Shown here: piece after piece, positions 24,089 through 36,044 of the stretch
Numbering within the stretch: position 1 is the first letter of the stretch
Layout of the letters: the number at the start of each line of letters is the position of its first letter
Origin: Latrodectus hesperus
Lineage: Eukaryota; Arthropoda; Arachnida; Araneae; Theridiidae
Reading direction: 5' to 3'
Length of the DNA: 64,000 nucleotides
NCBI GenBank assembly: GCA_037975125.1
Contig: JAJQOW010000014.1
Coordinates: forward strand, 22,579,914-22,643,913
Position numbers and translations under genes: made by a program
Notes under the pieces: generated by a model
Told to the model about the DNA's origin: nothing
Databases searched by the model: none
What the model saw: the letters and a program-made list of their open reading frames with translations, nothing else

Positions 24089-24424
24089 AGAAGTACCTTT
24101 TTTTCAATGAGACAAAATTAAATTTTGGGCATTGGGGACGTATAATAATCCATGATTCCAAATTCTGAATTTTTTTTGGCGATGAAGAAATGTTGCCAAG
24201 ATGACGTATCATGACGCGCGCTTTAAGGGTTATCAAAATGTAATTTTCTATACAATTCTTATAGGACTCCATATGTATGACATGATAAAAACGAGGTTGC
24301 CAGATACATAAGAAAATCCGCCAAAAAATCGCCAATCTCAGAATTTGGAATCATGTATTATACGACACCTGTGCCAAATGTGGTAAAAGTACTTTTTTTT
24401 CAATGAGACAAAATTAAATTTTTC
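24089..24424. repeat. Pair of about 37-bp direct repeats around a MITE
   Basis: AGTACCTTTTTTTCAATGAG + ACAAAATTAAATTTT at 24089-24126 recurs at 24386-24424 with only two or three changes. MITE-M1 lies between. The repeat is far too long to be the MITE's 8-bp target duplication. Confidence 0.9.
24127..24375. mobile_element. MITE-M1 copy
   Basis: The left end is GGGCATTGGGGACGTATAAT (diverged) and the right end is TATACGACACCTGTGCC. The internal blocks GCGATGAAGAAATGTTGCCA, GGTTGCCAGATACATAAGAA and CCAATCTCAGAATTTGGAAT match the family. It has no coding capacity. Confidence 0.85.
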
Positions 24425-25385
24425 TATATTTACTAATTTTCTTTTGCTTTTGGTGATTTCTGACCAAAATGCTTCTTTTAACAGACAAAATTATAACCGC
24501 TCTTTTCACCAACTAGTTTTAGCTTTGTAGAATTTAGCTTGTTTACCATTGTTTATATCATTTTAGTCAATTTCTGCACAAAAAAATTCTATTTTGTATA
24601 TATTAAATCTAAAATAAAATTTTGAGCCAATAAAATCATTATACCTAAATTATATTATTTTCACTTCTCCTTAAAAAACATGCTATTTCTTTAGGGTGTA
24701 TAATGGAAAAGTATTGAAGTTTGTTATCCGAAATAAACTTTTATGAAAATATTCAAAATTACTTTGAATGGTGCCTGAATATATTCAGATAGATCAGAAC
24801 TAAAAGGAAGTTTACCAGCTGATGAAACTTTCTTGTCACTTTAGTGTAATTTGAAATTACTTCTGCTTGGGGCGATAATCCACTCACACGTTTCTGGCAT
24901 AAATTGAGATTGGTTAACATTGATCCAGATCACAGGAAGTTTCTTGTGAAGTTGTGCTACTGTTTTGATAGTGATTAAGATTTAATTCGGATTTAAAATA
25001 TCATGCAAACGTGACACTAGACTATATTGTTTCATTAAATGTTCAAACGTATAGAAAGAACGTACTGATAGATGAAAAAGCATTTATCGCTAATAATATT
25101 TCTTTGCACACATAACTCTTTTGGGGTATTTTTGAATTTACTAAATTTTTTGGAAGATTTTACCATTTTTCCGGTAATCTGGATCTGTTATTGCGTCAGA
25201 AAGCTCTACAATTTTAATAATATTCAATAACATTCTATTTGGCAACAGCAATTTTAGAACACTTTGTTCAACTATTCATTTTGATTAGAGTTCTTCTCAG
25301 GATAATTTAAATTATTTTTCTTTTTAAGAAATCCTAACAGTTAATAATTTTAATGTGTTTTCTATTATTAATTGTATTTAATTTG
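24425..25385. other. AT-rich intergenic DNA
   Basis: Nothing recognised. Confidence 0.6.
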
Positions 25386-25770
25386 GTAAAAATATACTTA
25401 AGGGTGCCACTTGGCGAGATTGGCGATTTTTGTTTGGCGCCAATCCTGTTCGCGCGGAACGATGTGCAAACAGTAATGGCGGCCAAAACACACTGAAATT
25501 TCAAAAATAATGCACAGTAAGCACATAAAAAACAGAAAAGAATGTACTCACTTTATTTTACTGGAATATTCTCACTTTGAGGTACATAGAATTCTCTGAT
25601 AGCACCTACAGATATTGCTTAAATTTATCCTGAGAAGAAAGCCAATCAGAATCTAAACCAATCAGAACCGTGAATGGATTTCAGAATAACGTTTAGGGTT
25701 ATCATAAATAGAACAAAATCGCCTAGCTTGGCGATAATTCAAGGGGCACTCACAAGTATAATCTAATCAT
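25386..25770. mobile_element. MITE-M2 copy
   Basis: About 370 bp with ends TATACTTAAGGGTGCCACTT and (complement of right end) TATACTTGTGAGTGCCCCTT. It is very similar along its whole length to 52358-52720 in the KANSL1 intron, sharing for instance TGGCGATTTTTGTTT, CGCCAATCCTGTTCGCG, TTGCTTAAATTTATCCTGAG and GATTTCAGAATAACGTTTAG. No transposase. The exact outer boundary is uncertain, because the two copies also share TTGGTAAAAATATA on the left. Confidence 0.85.
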
Positions 25771-26876
25771 TAATTTATTTATTCAGAAAATAATTATAAC
25801 GTAATAATTAAGTTAACTTGTCAACAGTCTTTAATTGCTGAAAAATTCAAAAATATGCCAAAAGGAGTGTATGATACATTTGCCATTTTTTCATTCAATC
25901 GAAAAATACCATAAATATTAGGCTTGTACACATAAATCATTATCCCTAGGTATGGTGTGTTAGTTTTGACAGACATATGCCTTTTACGTGTCTCTCTCGT
26001 CCATGGATTTTGATAACAAATTGCAGATTTGTTGACTATATTAAAAGACGTAATTTGTTTTAGATTCAGTTGGTGGAAACACATCAAATAGCATTAAAAA
26101 TAATCGTTACATAAATAAGATGTGTAAAAAAAGTTTAACAGCTCAAAATAATGTGCATTTCATTATGTTACTACCATATAAGAATATTTAGTGATAATTA
26201 AATTTATATAAATTTATTTAAAACATTTTTCTAATTTAAAATATTTCACGATGCTCGTGAATTAATTGAAAAAATCCATATGAAAAATTCTATTAAAGTT
26301 AAATTAGTTATTTTAAAATTTAATATTCTACAATTCTGAAACTTCAAGAAAACAACTTGTTTCTGTTTCAGGAATCCAAATATGTGAAAATGAAGTAAGT
26401 TTCTAGTATAAATGATTGACCTTAAGTATTTTTAATTCATTTCTTGGTTACATTATTGATTAAATAGCATAATTATCAATTGAAATGATTCTGAATTGCC
26501 AATTTAATGTTGCAAAAATTTATATTAGAAGAGATGGTTTCAAATTTCGTCAAAGCATGGTTAAACTTGGCTACATCACCATCTCTTGGACCATTTTAAA
26601 AAAGATTATGCTTGAACATGTTATAACTCTAGAGTTATATCAAAATGTATTATTAACTAAAAAAATCTAAATTAAAATAATAATTTAACGAAAATTTAAA
26701 GAATAATTCATTTCAATACATTTAAGAGTTCAAAAATTAAATTCCTAATTATGGAATAAAGTTTTCTTTAAATTTCGTGCACCAATGAGAGAGTTAATGT
26801 AATGAAAGTGAAGTAAATTAATTAAAAATTTTCATTTAAACATTTTATCCATACAATGATAAAAGAATTCAAAACA
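25771..26876. other. AT-rich intergenic DNA
   Basis: Nothing recognised; the 88-codon minus frame at 25821-26087 lacks any recognisable domain. Confidence 0.55.
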
Positions 26877-27111
26877 GTGTACAGATGCTGTATGCCGAAT
26901 TCTGGAATTTTTTGGCAATGAAGAAGTGTTGCCAAGATAACGTATTGTGACGTGAGAGATAACATAAACACTAGGGTTGTTAAAATAAAATTTTCTCCGT
27001 AATTCTTATTGGTCTCCATCTCTATGACGTAATAAAAACCACGTTGCCAGGCACGTAAGAGAATCCGCCAAACTCCGAATTTGGCATGCTGGATTATACG
27101 GCATTTGTGCC
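26877..27111. mobile_element. MITE-M1 copy
   Basis: It starts GTGTACAGATGCTGTATGCC and ends GGATTATACGGCATTTGTGCC. Internal GAAGTGTTGCCAAGATAACG and CACGTTGCCAGGCACGTAAG match the family. Both ends are diverged by several bases. Confidence 0.82.
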
Positions 27112-28355
27112 CCAAACAGTTATTTAGAAAAGTTTAATAACATTAAAATATTATAAACGCTAAATATCAAGCAACTGGATTTATGTCAAATGCGAAAATA
27201 ATTGTTATTTTCAGCTTCAGTTTAATTTATTTTATAGAGTGATGATAATGGACAGTTTTCATAAAATAACAGACCTCAAATGAGACAATGAATGAATGCT
27301 TTCGTGAGGAAGTTTAATAAAATTTTTTACAATTTTTATTTTTACCTAATATTTTAAGTTCATGTTTACGTTTTTATGAACATTCGAAAAATGTTTGATA
27401 ATATCTATAAAAAGGCTTGATATGGAGCTAGATTATAATTATGACATTTTTAAAGAAATTATTGCGTACGTATATAAACAATGGGGTGTATTTTAAAATA
27501 TCAAAATTTTAAATTACGATGCAATTAAAATTTAGTATTCTAAAAGTTATATTCATTTAAAATTATCTCTTCGGTGATGCTGAAAATTACGAAAGTTAAA
27601 AAACAATATTAGAAAATTTGAAATTATTATTAGAAAATATGTTTAAATATGTTATCTCGTTTGTATAAGTAATGGATTTTTTTTAATTTCAGCAGTTTAA
27701 ATTAAGATACTATTAAAATATTTGTGTTCTAAAAGTTTGCGTCCTATTTGGAAATTTTGAATTAGAAAAAAAAAATTCAAATCTACAAAATATCTCCATT
27801 TAAAAATGAGCATTTTATTTTATCAAAACAGATGGGTCATTTAATTCTATGTATAAAGTAAAATATTTTATTGTTCTGGGTATTTCTTTGGACCCACAAA
27901 ATCTTGTGACTACTTAAAAAAAATAAATAAACATTTTTATTCTCGAGAACTAGACACTAGATTTTTCGATTTTGATTACCCATATTCTCTTTCAAAAAAA
28001 TGTATTAGGAAAATTTGGATCATGGAGATTTCATTAGGCATTTGCACAGTGCTTGAATAGGTAAAGAAATGATTACAAAAAATATTTTTTTGATTATTTC
28101 AAAAATGTTTATTACAATTGATGTTTCTGTAAGAGATTCTATCATAGCTGATAAACTAAATCCAACAGTAATCCGAGACAGTTGATAATTAATTCTGTTG
28201 ATAAAAAAATTAATTAATTCGAATTCGTAAGATTCTCTGAGACTTATGATGGGATTCAAAGTCTGACAGCTTTTCCGACTTTGAATAGCATTAAATGGCT
28301 TTGAATCGAGCTGGTTGCACTAAGCAATCGATTGCATTTTAAAGTTAATAATTAT
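27112..28355. other. AT-rich intergenic DNA
   Basis: Nothing recognised. Confidence 0.6.
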
Positions 28356-28448
28356 GGTAACTGAAATTGAAATACCATTTTTAACTCTCGGTATTTTAAA
28401 GGAAATGTAATACCGAGAGCTAAAAATGGTATTTCAATTTTAATTACC
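28356..28448. repeat. 40-bp near-perfect inverted repeat (hairpin)
   Basis: The left arm 28356-28395 begins GGTAACTGAAATTGAAATAC and pairs with the right arm 28409-28448, ending TTTCAATTTTAATTACC. Only about two mismatches occur over 40 bp, and a 13-base loop separates the arms. The CTCTCGGTATT/AATACCGAGAG inner stem is perfect. Confidence 0.95.
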
Positions 28449-28493
28449 AGCGCAATTGAAATGCTCATAGGAGATAGACAAATATCAGGGAAA

Positions 28494-28668
28494 AATATAG
28501 GGTACCCCTTGACAAAAATTGGCTATTCTTCCCACCTCCCCAAGCTTGTTTTCGTGCATGTTAAAAGAAATAAGATGGTGGTGAACATACTAGAGACCAA
28601 CCAGAAATAAATCAACATCGATAACAATTTGGCGCCAAATTGGCGAGAAATTGAGAGGCACCCTAAGT
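28494..28668. mobile_element. Short MITE-M2-like element
   Basis: The left TATAGGGTACCCCTTGAC and the right (complement) CACTTAGGGTGCCTCTCAAT resemble the MITE-M2 termini, and GGCGCCAAATTGGCGAGAAA matches the subterminal TTGGCG words. At about 175 bp it lacks the M2 interior, so it is either a deletion derivative or a relative. Confidence 0.55.
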
Positions 28669-28933
28669 GAAGGCCACCAAATGTTAATGATGCTTAGACG
28701 TCATCAAATCACACCAGTAATGAAAATTTGGCAATTTTGGAACTAATTTTCAAGGAGCATAAACGCACTGTATTTTAATTCAGAGTACAATTTAAAGACG
28801 TTTGATATAGTCAGTATTTTAGGTTTAAAATTATTCTACAGGATTATTTCACAAATTGGATAAAAAAAAAAAAGGCTAAAAAACTATTTGGAATCAATAT
28901 CATAATCAATACATATAGAAAGATTTAATGTTA

Positions 28934-28980
<47 letters not shown>

Positions 28981-30049
28981 GTTATAAATAAAAATACGCT
29001 GACAAAATTCTGTGTTTTTCATTTTATTAAAAAAAAGTTTTAATGGTTGAAATAAGCAGCTGCTTATCGTTAAACTCAAAAGGGTATGTTAATAATGTCT
29101 CCTTACCACTTCTCGAGTAGGGTGAAAAAATCAGTTATCTTACAAAAACAGATGCCTTTCGGATTTGAAAAAAAAATGAGTTCTTAATTCAAGCAACTAC
29201 AAGAGAGAATTCTTTCTCTCGTTTCCCTTCTCTTACTGCAAATGATTATTTCTTTTACCCGGAAATGACGTAACAGAACTGATGAATGAACCAACAGAGT
29301 AGCGGGAATGGAAAACTTTTTTCTTTTTCTCTGATTGAATAATATAATCTTTTCAAACGCTCTTTCGGAATCAGAATTTCGCATAAAATACGAAGTTCCT
29401 GGTTTTCTGTGTCTATTAATGCGCCAATTGTTTTGAAAAATTTGGATTACTACTCATCTGGTTTTACATGAACAGTTGTTAAAAGTGGCTGGAAATGAAT
29501 AAAAAACCTTTTGATTTCATTCTTATTTTGATTCTACCATACACTTCGATAGTTTTGTTCTCTATTATAATCCAAGAGTTCCAAGAACAATTTATTCAGA
29601 ATAACTACAAAGAATTGCATTCTACTGCTTAGAATTGCATATATGTAATTATCTATTAGGCTCGAAATAAATGTTATTAGTAATTCCGGAATATATATTC
29701 CTATTATTTGATAACAATATAAAAAGTGGAAAGCTTTGTTTTTATTTTTCAACTCATCTAAAAACTTGAATCTGCCATTAATTGGCAAAAGGGAATCGAT
29801 TCGATATCATTAATTCGTATGAAATAAAATATTTTGTACAAATTTTTATATTTAACTTTTGGAAAGTTTATCACTCAATAGTCATATTTACACCCGATGA
29901 CTAATTAAATTAGTAGTTTGAAGAACAAAGCACTGATCATTCATTTAAGATTCGACGCGTCAAAAAAGAATATATATAACTGCGTGTTCTTTTGTTTCCT
30001 AGAAATTTTTATTCGTTTGGTAGAGTTATAGCATGTACAGTTTTTGATT
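28669..30049. other. AT-rich intergenic DNA
   Basis: No gene recognised; it contains a TA microsatellite at 28939-28975. Confidence 0.6.
28939..28975. repeat. (TA)n microsatellite
   Basis: Uninterrupted TA run of about 37 bases. Confidence 0.95.
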
Positions 30050-30235
30050 TGATGGTTTACAGTCATCTTTTGCACACCGGAGATAATCCAACCTGGATCC
30101 ATGGACTAAAGTGGACTCAGAACCACCATAAATATCCATGCTAGCAATGGAGATCGAATTGTCGAGCTGGTTGGCCTGTTCTTGAATCATGCAGATAGTA
30201 GCTCACCGATAATTTGAATGACTCGAAAAGAACAC
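30050..30235 (-). mobile_element. Probable SINE-4 copy, diverged
   Basis: Complemented, it reads AGCATGGATATTTATGGTGG followed by TTCTGAGTCCACTTTAGTCC. This parallels GGCATGGATGTTTGTAGTGG and TTCGGAATCCAATTTAAACC of the copy at 59526-59705. The tRNA-like part is poorly preserved. Confidence 0.45.
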
Positions 30236-30759
30236 AATGAAGACTTGAATGAAGTAAACGATAGAAGATTTCTTTTCCACATCACTAGTTACGATTTTTT
30301 TTAAAAATTCTGGATACAAGGATTAGTTTGGGTGCCACTCTTCAAAGCGACGAGTTTTTCTTGCTGCAAACAGCTTATTTATTACAAAAAGAATAATCTG
30401 TTTGCGAAAAGTCGGAATTGCTAAGAGAGTCTACGCACGTTAAAAAAAATTCCGAAGAATCCAGTGTTCAAGATTCCGAAGATTCCATTCTTCAAGTATG
30501 GCGTGGAATAGAGAGTGCCAACTCAAGTATCGACTTTGTTACTTTACCGTGGTTCAAAATGATGAAAGTGTTGACTGTTTAAAGTTACATATCGTTCGGC
30601 AGAAATAAGCAACCGGAAAAGTATCCAAATAACAGATATACGCGAGTTTTTTGTAATAAGGAAGACGGGAATTGTGTCAATTTCCAGATCTTAAGAGGGG
30701 GAATTTTTGGAAACAGAAGACACTCTCGAATAAGAATTTTTCCAAAAACTAGTCAATAA
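30236..30759. other. Intergenic DNA
   Basis: No gene recognised. Confidence 0.5.
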
Positions 30760-31130
30760 AATGCATGCTACGTTCTTCTTCTTTGATAGACTTCTTCTTG
30801 TAAGATACACTGTGGTCTGTTACAAGTCAAAACTTGCTCACCTATTCTTCCCTATATCCTGTAAAATGGCCCTCCATCCGTTCACGCATTGTTCTTAGGC
30901 CTTTTTCTACTATATCTAACAATTTGATTGCGACCTTACTTTTCGTTGTTTTTTCTCTAAAACTGTAGAGTGATTTTTTTTTGTGTGAACAGTACCATCA
31001 TATTTAAATATGTAGCCTGACCAACTAATACGAAATGTTTTTGCCTTCTTACGAATGTCGAGTTCGGTATACTTTTTATACATCCTCCAAATGTTGTTTT
31101 GCACTATTGGTCTCAATTCTTCCCAAAAAA
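30760..31130 (-). mobile_element. RTE-type LINE fragment (RT C-terminal part)
   Basis: The minus frame 31116-30916 reads RPIVQNNIWRMYKKYTELD, then a KAKTFRISWSGYIFKYDGT segment. It corresponds to the RTE C-terminal stretch usually reading elyelY.epDiv..Ik..rL.WaGHv.Rmd. It is short and broken, and further decayed sequence continues toward 30760. Confidence 0.6.
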
Positions 31131-31189
31131 ATATTTTTCGAGCATTAATATAATCTTATATCCTGTTCAGAACCTAGCATTCACTCCCG

Positions 31190-31490
31190 AATAGGAATAG
31201 GCGGTGGTGTCCTGCTTGTTTAGGCCATCGTTCTCATTATTTCAAGAGAGTGAGTTTGAATCCTGACTTAACAGAAAATCCTTCGTCTTCACTAAATGTG
31301 GTTCGGTCGTGCTAAATCGGGCATGGTGGCAATGCACTTCAAGTGTAATGATACCACTATAGGTGCCAGGCCAAATATTGATTTATTTTCTGCTTGCTCA
31401 CTGCTTCTAAATAGCGAAGATTTTCATTCAGCAACTTCTACGTGCCAGACAACTGATAGAGCCCAACTCTTGTATAGCCACATGATAATG
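31190..31490 (+). mobile_element. SINE-3 copy
   Basis: Plus orientation. The tRNA-like head TTTAGGCCATCGTTCTCATT is followed by a B-box-like GAGTTTGAATCCTG. The body GCAATGCACTTCAAGTGTAA + TGATACC is the complement of the CACTTGGAGGACATTGC block seen in minus copies. Confidence 0.7.
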
Positions 31491-31534
31491 TGCTGATGCT
31501 CATCAGAATAACAGGTGAATAGAACAACAGGTTT

Positions 31535-31962
31535 CTTCTTCTCAGAGTTGGGTTTGTATGTCATTGGGCACCTCTGCTTTTATCAGCATTTTGTACTATT
31601 AACTCCAAACCCAGTGTTTCCTAGTTCCAGTAGCTCGGGTCACCCACTTTATTAATAAAGTCCTATAACCCTTGAATGGAGTCTAGGTGTAACTCTCTAG
31701 TATGGATAATGCCTAAAGAAGTTAATCTAGGGAGGGTAAGAGCTTTGCATTCATAAATGATATATATGCTTGGCCGTTTCCTCTTGCGTATGACATTTCT
31801 TGCAGATAGGGTCTTGCTGAAACAGTCCCATTTTTATGGAGGTGTTTTCTGAAATAGTAGCGCTCAGTTATGAAGCCTACGATTAAACGCATCTTCTGCC
31901 AAGAGCATCTTAGAATTTCAGAGGCAATCCTTGCTGATGATACACAGATCATACTTTTAGCG
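31535..31962 (-). mobile_element. LINE-J1 3' end with 13-bp target duplication
   Basis: Same 3' tail and C-terminal codons as 3040-3500 (minus frame 31952-31722: VGFITERYYFRKHLHK). The CCHC motif is frameshifted. The flanks GAACAACAGGTTT (31522-31534) and GAATAACAGGTTT (31963-31975) are a target duplication with one mismatch. This fixes the element as a 5'-truncated insertion of about 430 bp. Confidence 0.85.
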
Positions 31963-31975
31963 GAATAACAGGTTT

Positions 31976-33179
31976 AATCAGCGTCTTAAGCAGACTTATT
32001 TATGTTTTAGAACAAATAAATTTGCATTTTAGCTGGTTTCTAAGACCAAAGAAACAGTTAGCCTGCGCTAGTCTGCTCATGTTGTACCTACATTTTTTTA
32101 ATATTAAAAAGTCCTTTTAAAATAAAGTTTATTACAGCGTTCAAAGAAAGAAAAAAATATTTTCAGAATCAAAATAATACGAATCTTTCATTGCAAGTAT
32201 TATTAGTGGAATTTTAAATGTTGTTGCCACTTTGTAACATTAACCCATAATACTACATTAATCTTTAAGAAAGACTACATATGCAATAGTTAGAGTGAAG
32301 TTTCGAATGCAAATATGGGAGTTATTTATATATTTCACTGGATGAAGGTGAAACATTTATTGCTGTAGAGGTTGCAATTTTAAATTCCTGAGTATTTTCC
32401 CTTTATTAATACGAGAACAATGGAGTTGATTTCGTAAATTTTGATTAATTTTGAAAGTTTCACAAATTATAATGATCTTTCTTACGATGACGTCATGAGG
32501 CTGCAGCAGTGCATTTATTGGATGTTATAGACAAAGCGGAAATGTGTCAGGTTAACATTTTAAGTTTTTTAAATCTGTTTAATTCTATACAATAGGGAGA
32601 AGTGAGATGCTGAATACTCTCAAACATTCGAAAGCACAAATCCTTGTCTCTTTTTCCGAATTTGAATTTTATAGATTATTAACTATAAATTCTTAAAATA
32701 CTTGAATGCAAAATTTTTTCAAAAGCAGATTTTTATTTTTCATCCAAAACATTAATTTATTTGAAATATAAATTTTTTACAAAGTACTGAATGAATAAAG
32801 AATTGTTTATTAAGTTTAAATGAATACATTAATTAGGGTCACTGTTATCAGCTACGAAGTATGAATGTAATTTTACAGTCTGTAATTCCTGTATCATAAT
32901 GTATAAATTTATGACTCTGATTCAATAAATTAGCATTAAGTGTTTACAGTGTCGTTAAAATTTTAGAGATCATTCCTTAAAAATATCGCTAATATCATTA
33001 AAAGTTTAAAGATTCAGAAAATGAATGAGAAAATTTAGAAATTATCTAATTATGAAGCTGATGGTTAATGCCTAGAGATGGCGCTCTTGTTCCTCTGTTT
33101 TTTCTTATATATACACATTTGTTTTTTGTAGATAGTGTGCTTTTAGTATTATGTGCTTCAAAGGTGTTGAAAATATCTT
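31976..33179. other. AT-rich intergenic DNA
   Basis: Nothing recognised. Confidence 0.6.
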
Positions 33180-33304
33180 CATAAACAGTAAATTTATTTT
33201 GTGAACATGGATGAAATCGATTTATCCATGTTCACAAAATAAATTTACCGTTTATGAAACATAGATGAATTGAAAACTATAAATTGTTTTCAATTCATCT
33301 ATGT
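33180..33304. repeat. Two adjacent long hairpins
   Basis: Hairpin 1 has arms 33180-33212 and 33224-33256 (33 bp, one mismatch, 11-base loop). Hairpin 2 has arms 33259-33277 and 33286-33304 (19 bp, perfect, 8-base loop). Only two bases separate them. Confidence 0.95.
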
Positions 33305-34654
33305 GTTTTCAGTTATAGATTTTTTACATTCATACGGCAAAAGTTTTTTTCCCAACCATTTAATTTCTTAAGATGTGCTCTTTATTAAATCATTTTAGTT
33401 ACACATTAAACGCCACGGATTGGTGTGATCGTAAAATATCTGGAATAGTCTTCCTGTTAGCTTGACCACAAAATTCAAAGAGATAAAAAGATGAGCTTAT
33501 ACAGTAGCCGTAGAAGATAGCAATAAACGGCAGAATCGCCTTATTTGGGGTGAAATCAAGCAATCGGCGATATATGTTTGGACTTTTGTACGAAGAATAT
33601 TTCGATACTTTTCTGGAACCCTTCTCATACTTGCTTGAAGTGATCCATTAGATTAATATAAAGAATTTGTTATAAAGCTGCGTTTATTGCAATAGTCTGA
33701 AACCTGATATTGTTGATTGTTCCAGATCTTACATTTTGGAGTCACTAAAAACTCTTTGGGATGTTCCCAGTGCATATTTGTTTACTGAAGTATAAACAGT
33801 GCTTGTCTATTCACTGCGAGTTCTAACTCTAAATCAACACTTCTGAAATAACGTAACAATGTACATTTTAACCTCGCCAATATCAAAAATGTACTTTAAT
33901 GGCTGCATGGATCCTTGGATTTTTTTTATTCTACTACTCAACATCGACTCTTTCTTTTTGCATATTTCCTGACTCATCTTAAACAATACACCTTTTGAAA
34001 GAGATAATTAAAAGGAATGAATTTTTGGAGGCAATTTACAAAAATTTATTGCACTTGTAAGGCAAACTATTTTCTATCTGGAGGAAGATCTGCTATTCTT
34101 ATACGGCAATCCAGTCATTACATTTTAAAGTTCTATAAATAAAATTTCGAACTTTGTATAACTGTTGCAGTAAGGAGTTTATTGTTATCATTCCCAGTTT
34201 GCCATCTTACACCAGCTTAATTTTCATCTGGTAAACAAAAACTATATTCTGCAGTTTTTCTTTCGTGGGAATTTCATTTATAAAACTGTATTTATTCAGT
34301 TTAATTCTTAGCTATGGCGTTTAGCAAAGATTTTGTTATAAGCAAATTTTTAAAACATATGTTTCTGTAACATACAACCGTTACTTTATTAAATGTAAAC
34401 TTTCGTAACAGGCAATGTAGTATTTATATTATTGTCACTAGATAAGAGTCCGTTTGCTACGAACTCCTGTCAACCATGAACTTGAAATGAAGTGAGAGCA
34501 ACCGACTGGCGACACGTCTTCGAAACTCATTTCTTAAATGTGTCCAATCATTCAGAAGAATTAACGATGACAACGCGGAAACAATTCATCTTCTTCCGGG
34601 AAGGTTTGCTCTGCTGATTTTTTTTATTGAATTTCTGATTGTACCAAGTTTTAG
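33305..34654. other. AT-rich intergenic DNA
   Basis: Nothing recognised. Confidence 0.6.
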
Positions 34655-35165
34655 TTCCTTGAGGATGTTGTTGTGTTATTGTTGTTGCTTATACCCGACT
34701 GGCGTGACAGTACCATCACACCAGCCCCATGAATCCAAAAATAGTCAATCTCTCAAGCACCACCTCCGGTCTCAACTCCATGTCTCCTCTCTCACACCCA
34801 ATGCACTGAAAAATATGAGAAGGGGAGGCCTGAACCACTCTACATTTGGGACAGAGAGGGTAACGACGGATGTGGCAGTATCAAAACTTTCTAACCCAAG
34901 ATTCATGAAAAGTGGGGTGTAAGAGCAGCTTCTATTGGTACAGAGTACCTGGAGCACCCAAGGGTAGAAGTCTGACTTTGCTCCGTTGCCCCAGGCTTTA
35001 GCTGGACATAGAGGAGTGGCCTTCACGCCTAGTGTGACCCTATCAGGAGATTACTCTCCCGACATACTTCACCCACTCCGCCCAGGAACACCCCCTCACC
35101 GGCAACTAGTGCACACTATGAGGCAGTCTGTGGGGCTTGAGGGGGCCTTTAGGATGTAGGTGGCT
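34655..35165 (-). repeat. GC-richer block, probable unclassified retroposon
   Basis: About 500 bases of balanced composition in AT-rich surroundings. At the left edge it carries GTTGTTGTGTTATTGTTGTTGC, which on the minus strand would be an AAC-repeat tail like that of SINE-1. Open frames on both strands (87 codons +, 84 codons -) show no recognisable domain. I read it as a minus-strand retroposon of unknown family rather than a gene. Confidence 0.4.
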
Positions 35166-35475
35166 TGAAGTGTCATGTATACGAATTTAATTCTGAAAAC
35201 ATATTTGGTCAGAAGTGACTGTATCAAATACTCATCAACGATTAACTTATATAACATAGTTGTTATATATTTAATTATGTTTGGTTTAAGAGAACACAAA
35301 AAAAAACATATAATTAAAATATGCAGACTTTTAATAGGATTCAATAAATCGTGCAATTTCATGATTTAATGAAAAATCACTACTGTTACTGTTCCCGAGT
35401 TCAGGCTTCTAAGATTTTCATCATTCAGCACTACAAGAAAAGCATTTTCAACGCTACAAGGGGCTTTTTTATACA

Positions 35476-35730
35476 GTGAGCCACCCAGTGGCCTCAAAAT
35501 TGTATCCATCGCAATTGAGAGGTAGGGACTAAATAGAAGATCCCCAAGACTTTGCCAGACACCCCCATAGCGTTTTTCATTTGGAGGACATTGCAACCAC
35601 CACCTATTTTGTGTGCTCCAGCTGCCCTTAGTGAACACGATGAATCTTCCGTTGGGTCGGCATTCGTATTCACTACCTTAAGATAGCGAGAACAGCGCTC
35701 TAACCAAGGAGGTCGTCGCGGCCATAGTTT
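35476..35730 (-). mobile_element. SINE-3 copy
   Basis: Contains AGAAGATCCCCAAGACTTTG, CACCCCCATAG and CATTTGGAGGACATTGCAAC. At the right end it has the complement of the tRNA-like head (GAGAACAGCGCTCTAACCAA). A SINE-2 has inserted a few bases beyond it. Confidence 0.8.
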
Positions 35731-35754
35731 TTTTTATGTATCTAATACAGATTA

Positions 35755-36032
35755 AGAAGCCCGGTGGCTTAGTGGTAGCGTTTCACGCTCCCATGACACA
35801 GGTCCGAGATTCGATCCTCGGGTTGGGCAAGGGCGACTCAGCCTTTCATCCCTTCAGTGGGTCGATTAACTGAGTACCAAGCATGTTTGGAACTAAACAC
35901 TGGGGTCTTACGTTAGGCTGACCACCTAACTGGGACATATACTTCGCACCCCAGGGCCCTCGGTCATGAAAACAGTTATGGGCATTGTAGGCCTTGGCCC
36001 ACATGGGCTGTCGTGCCATGGAGTTTAGTTAG
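35755..36032 (+). mobile_element. SINE-2 copy with perfect 12-bp target duplication
   Basis: The head AGAAGCCCGGTGGCTTAGTGG-type A box is followed by GTCCGAGATTCGATCCTCGG (B box). The body GGCCTTGGCCCACATGGGCT is shared with both other copies. Flanked by TAATACAGATTA at 35743-35754 and 36033-36044. The perfect duplication suggests a comparatively recent insertion. Confidence 0.92.
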
Positions 36033-36044
36033 TAATACAGATTA

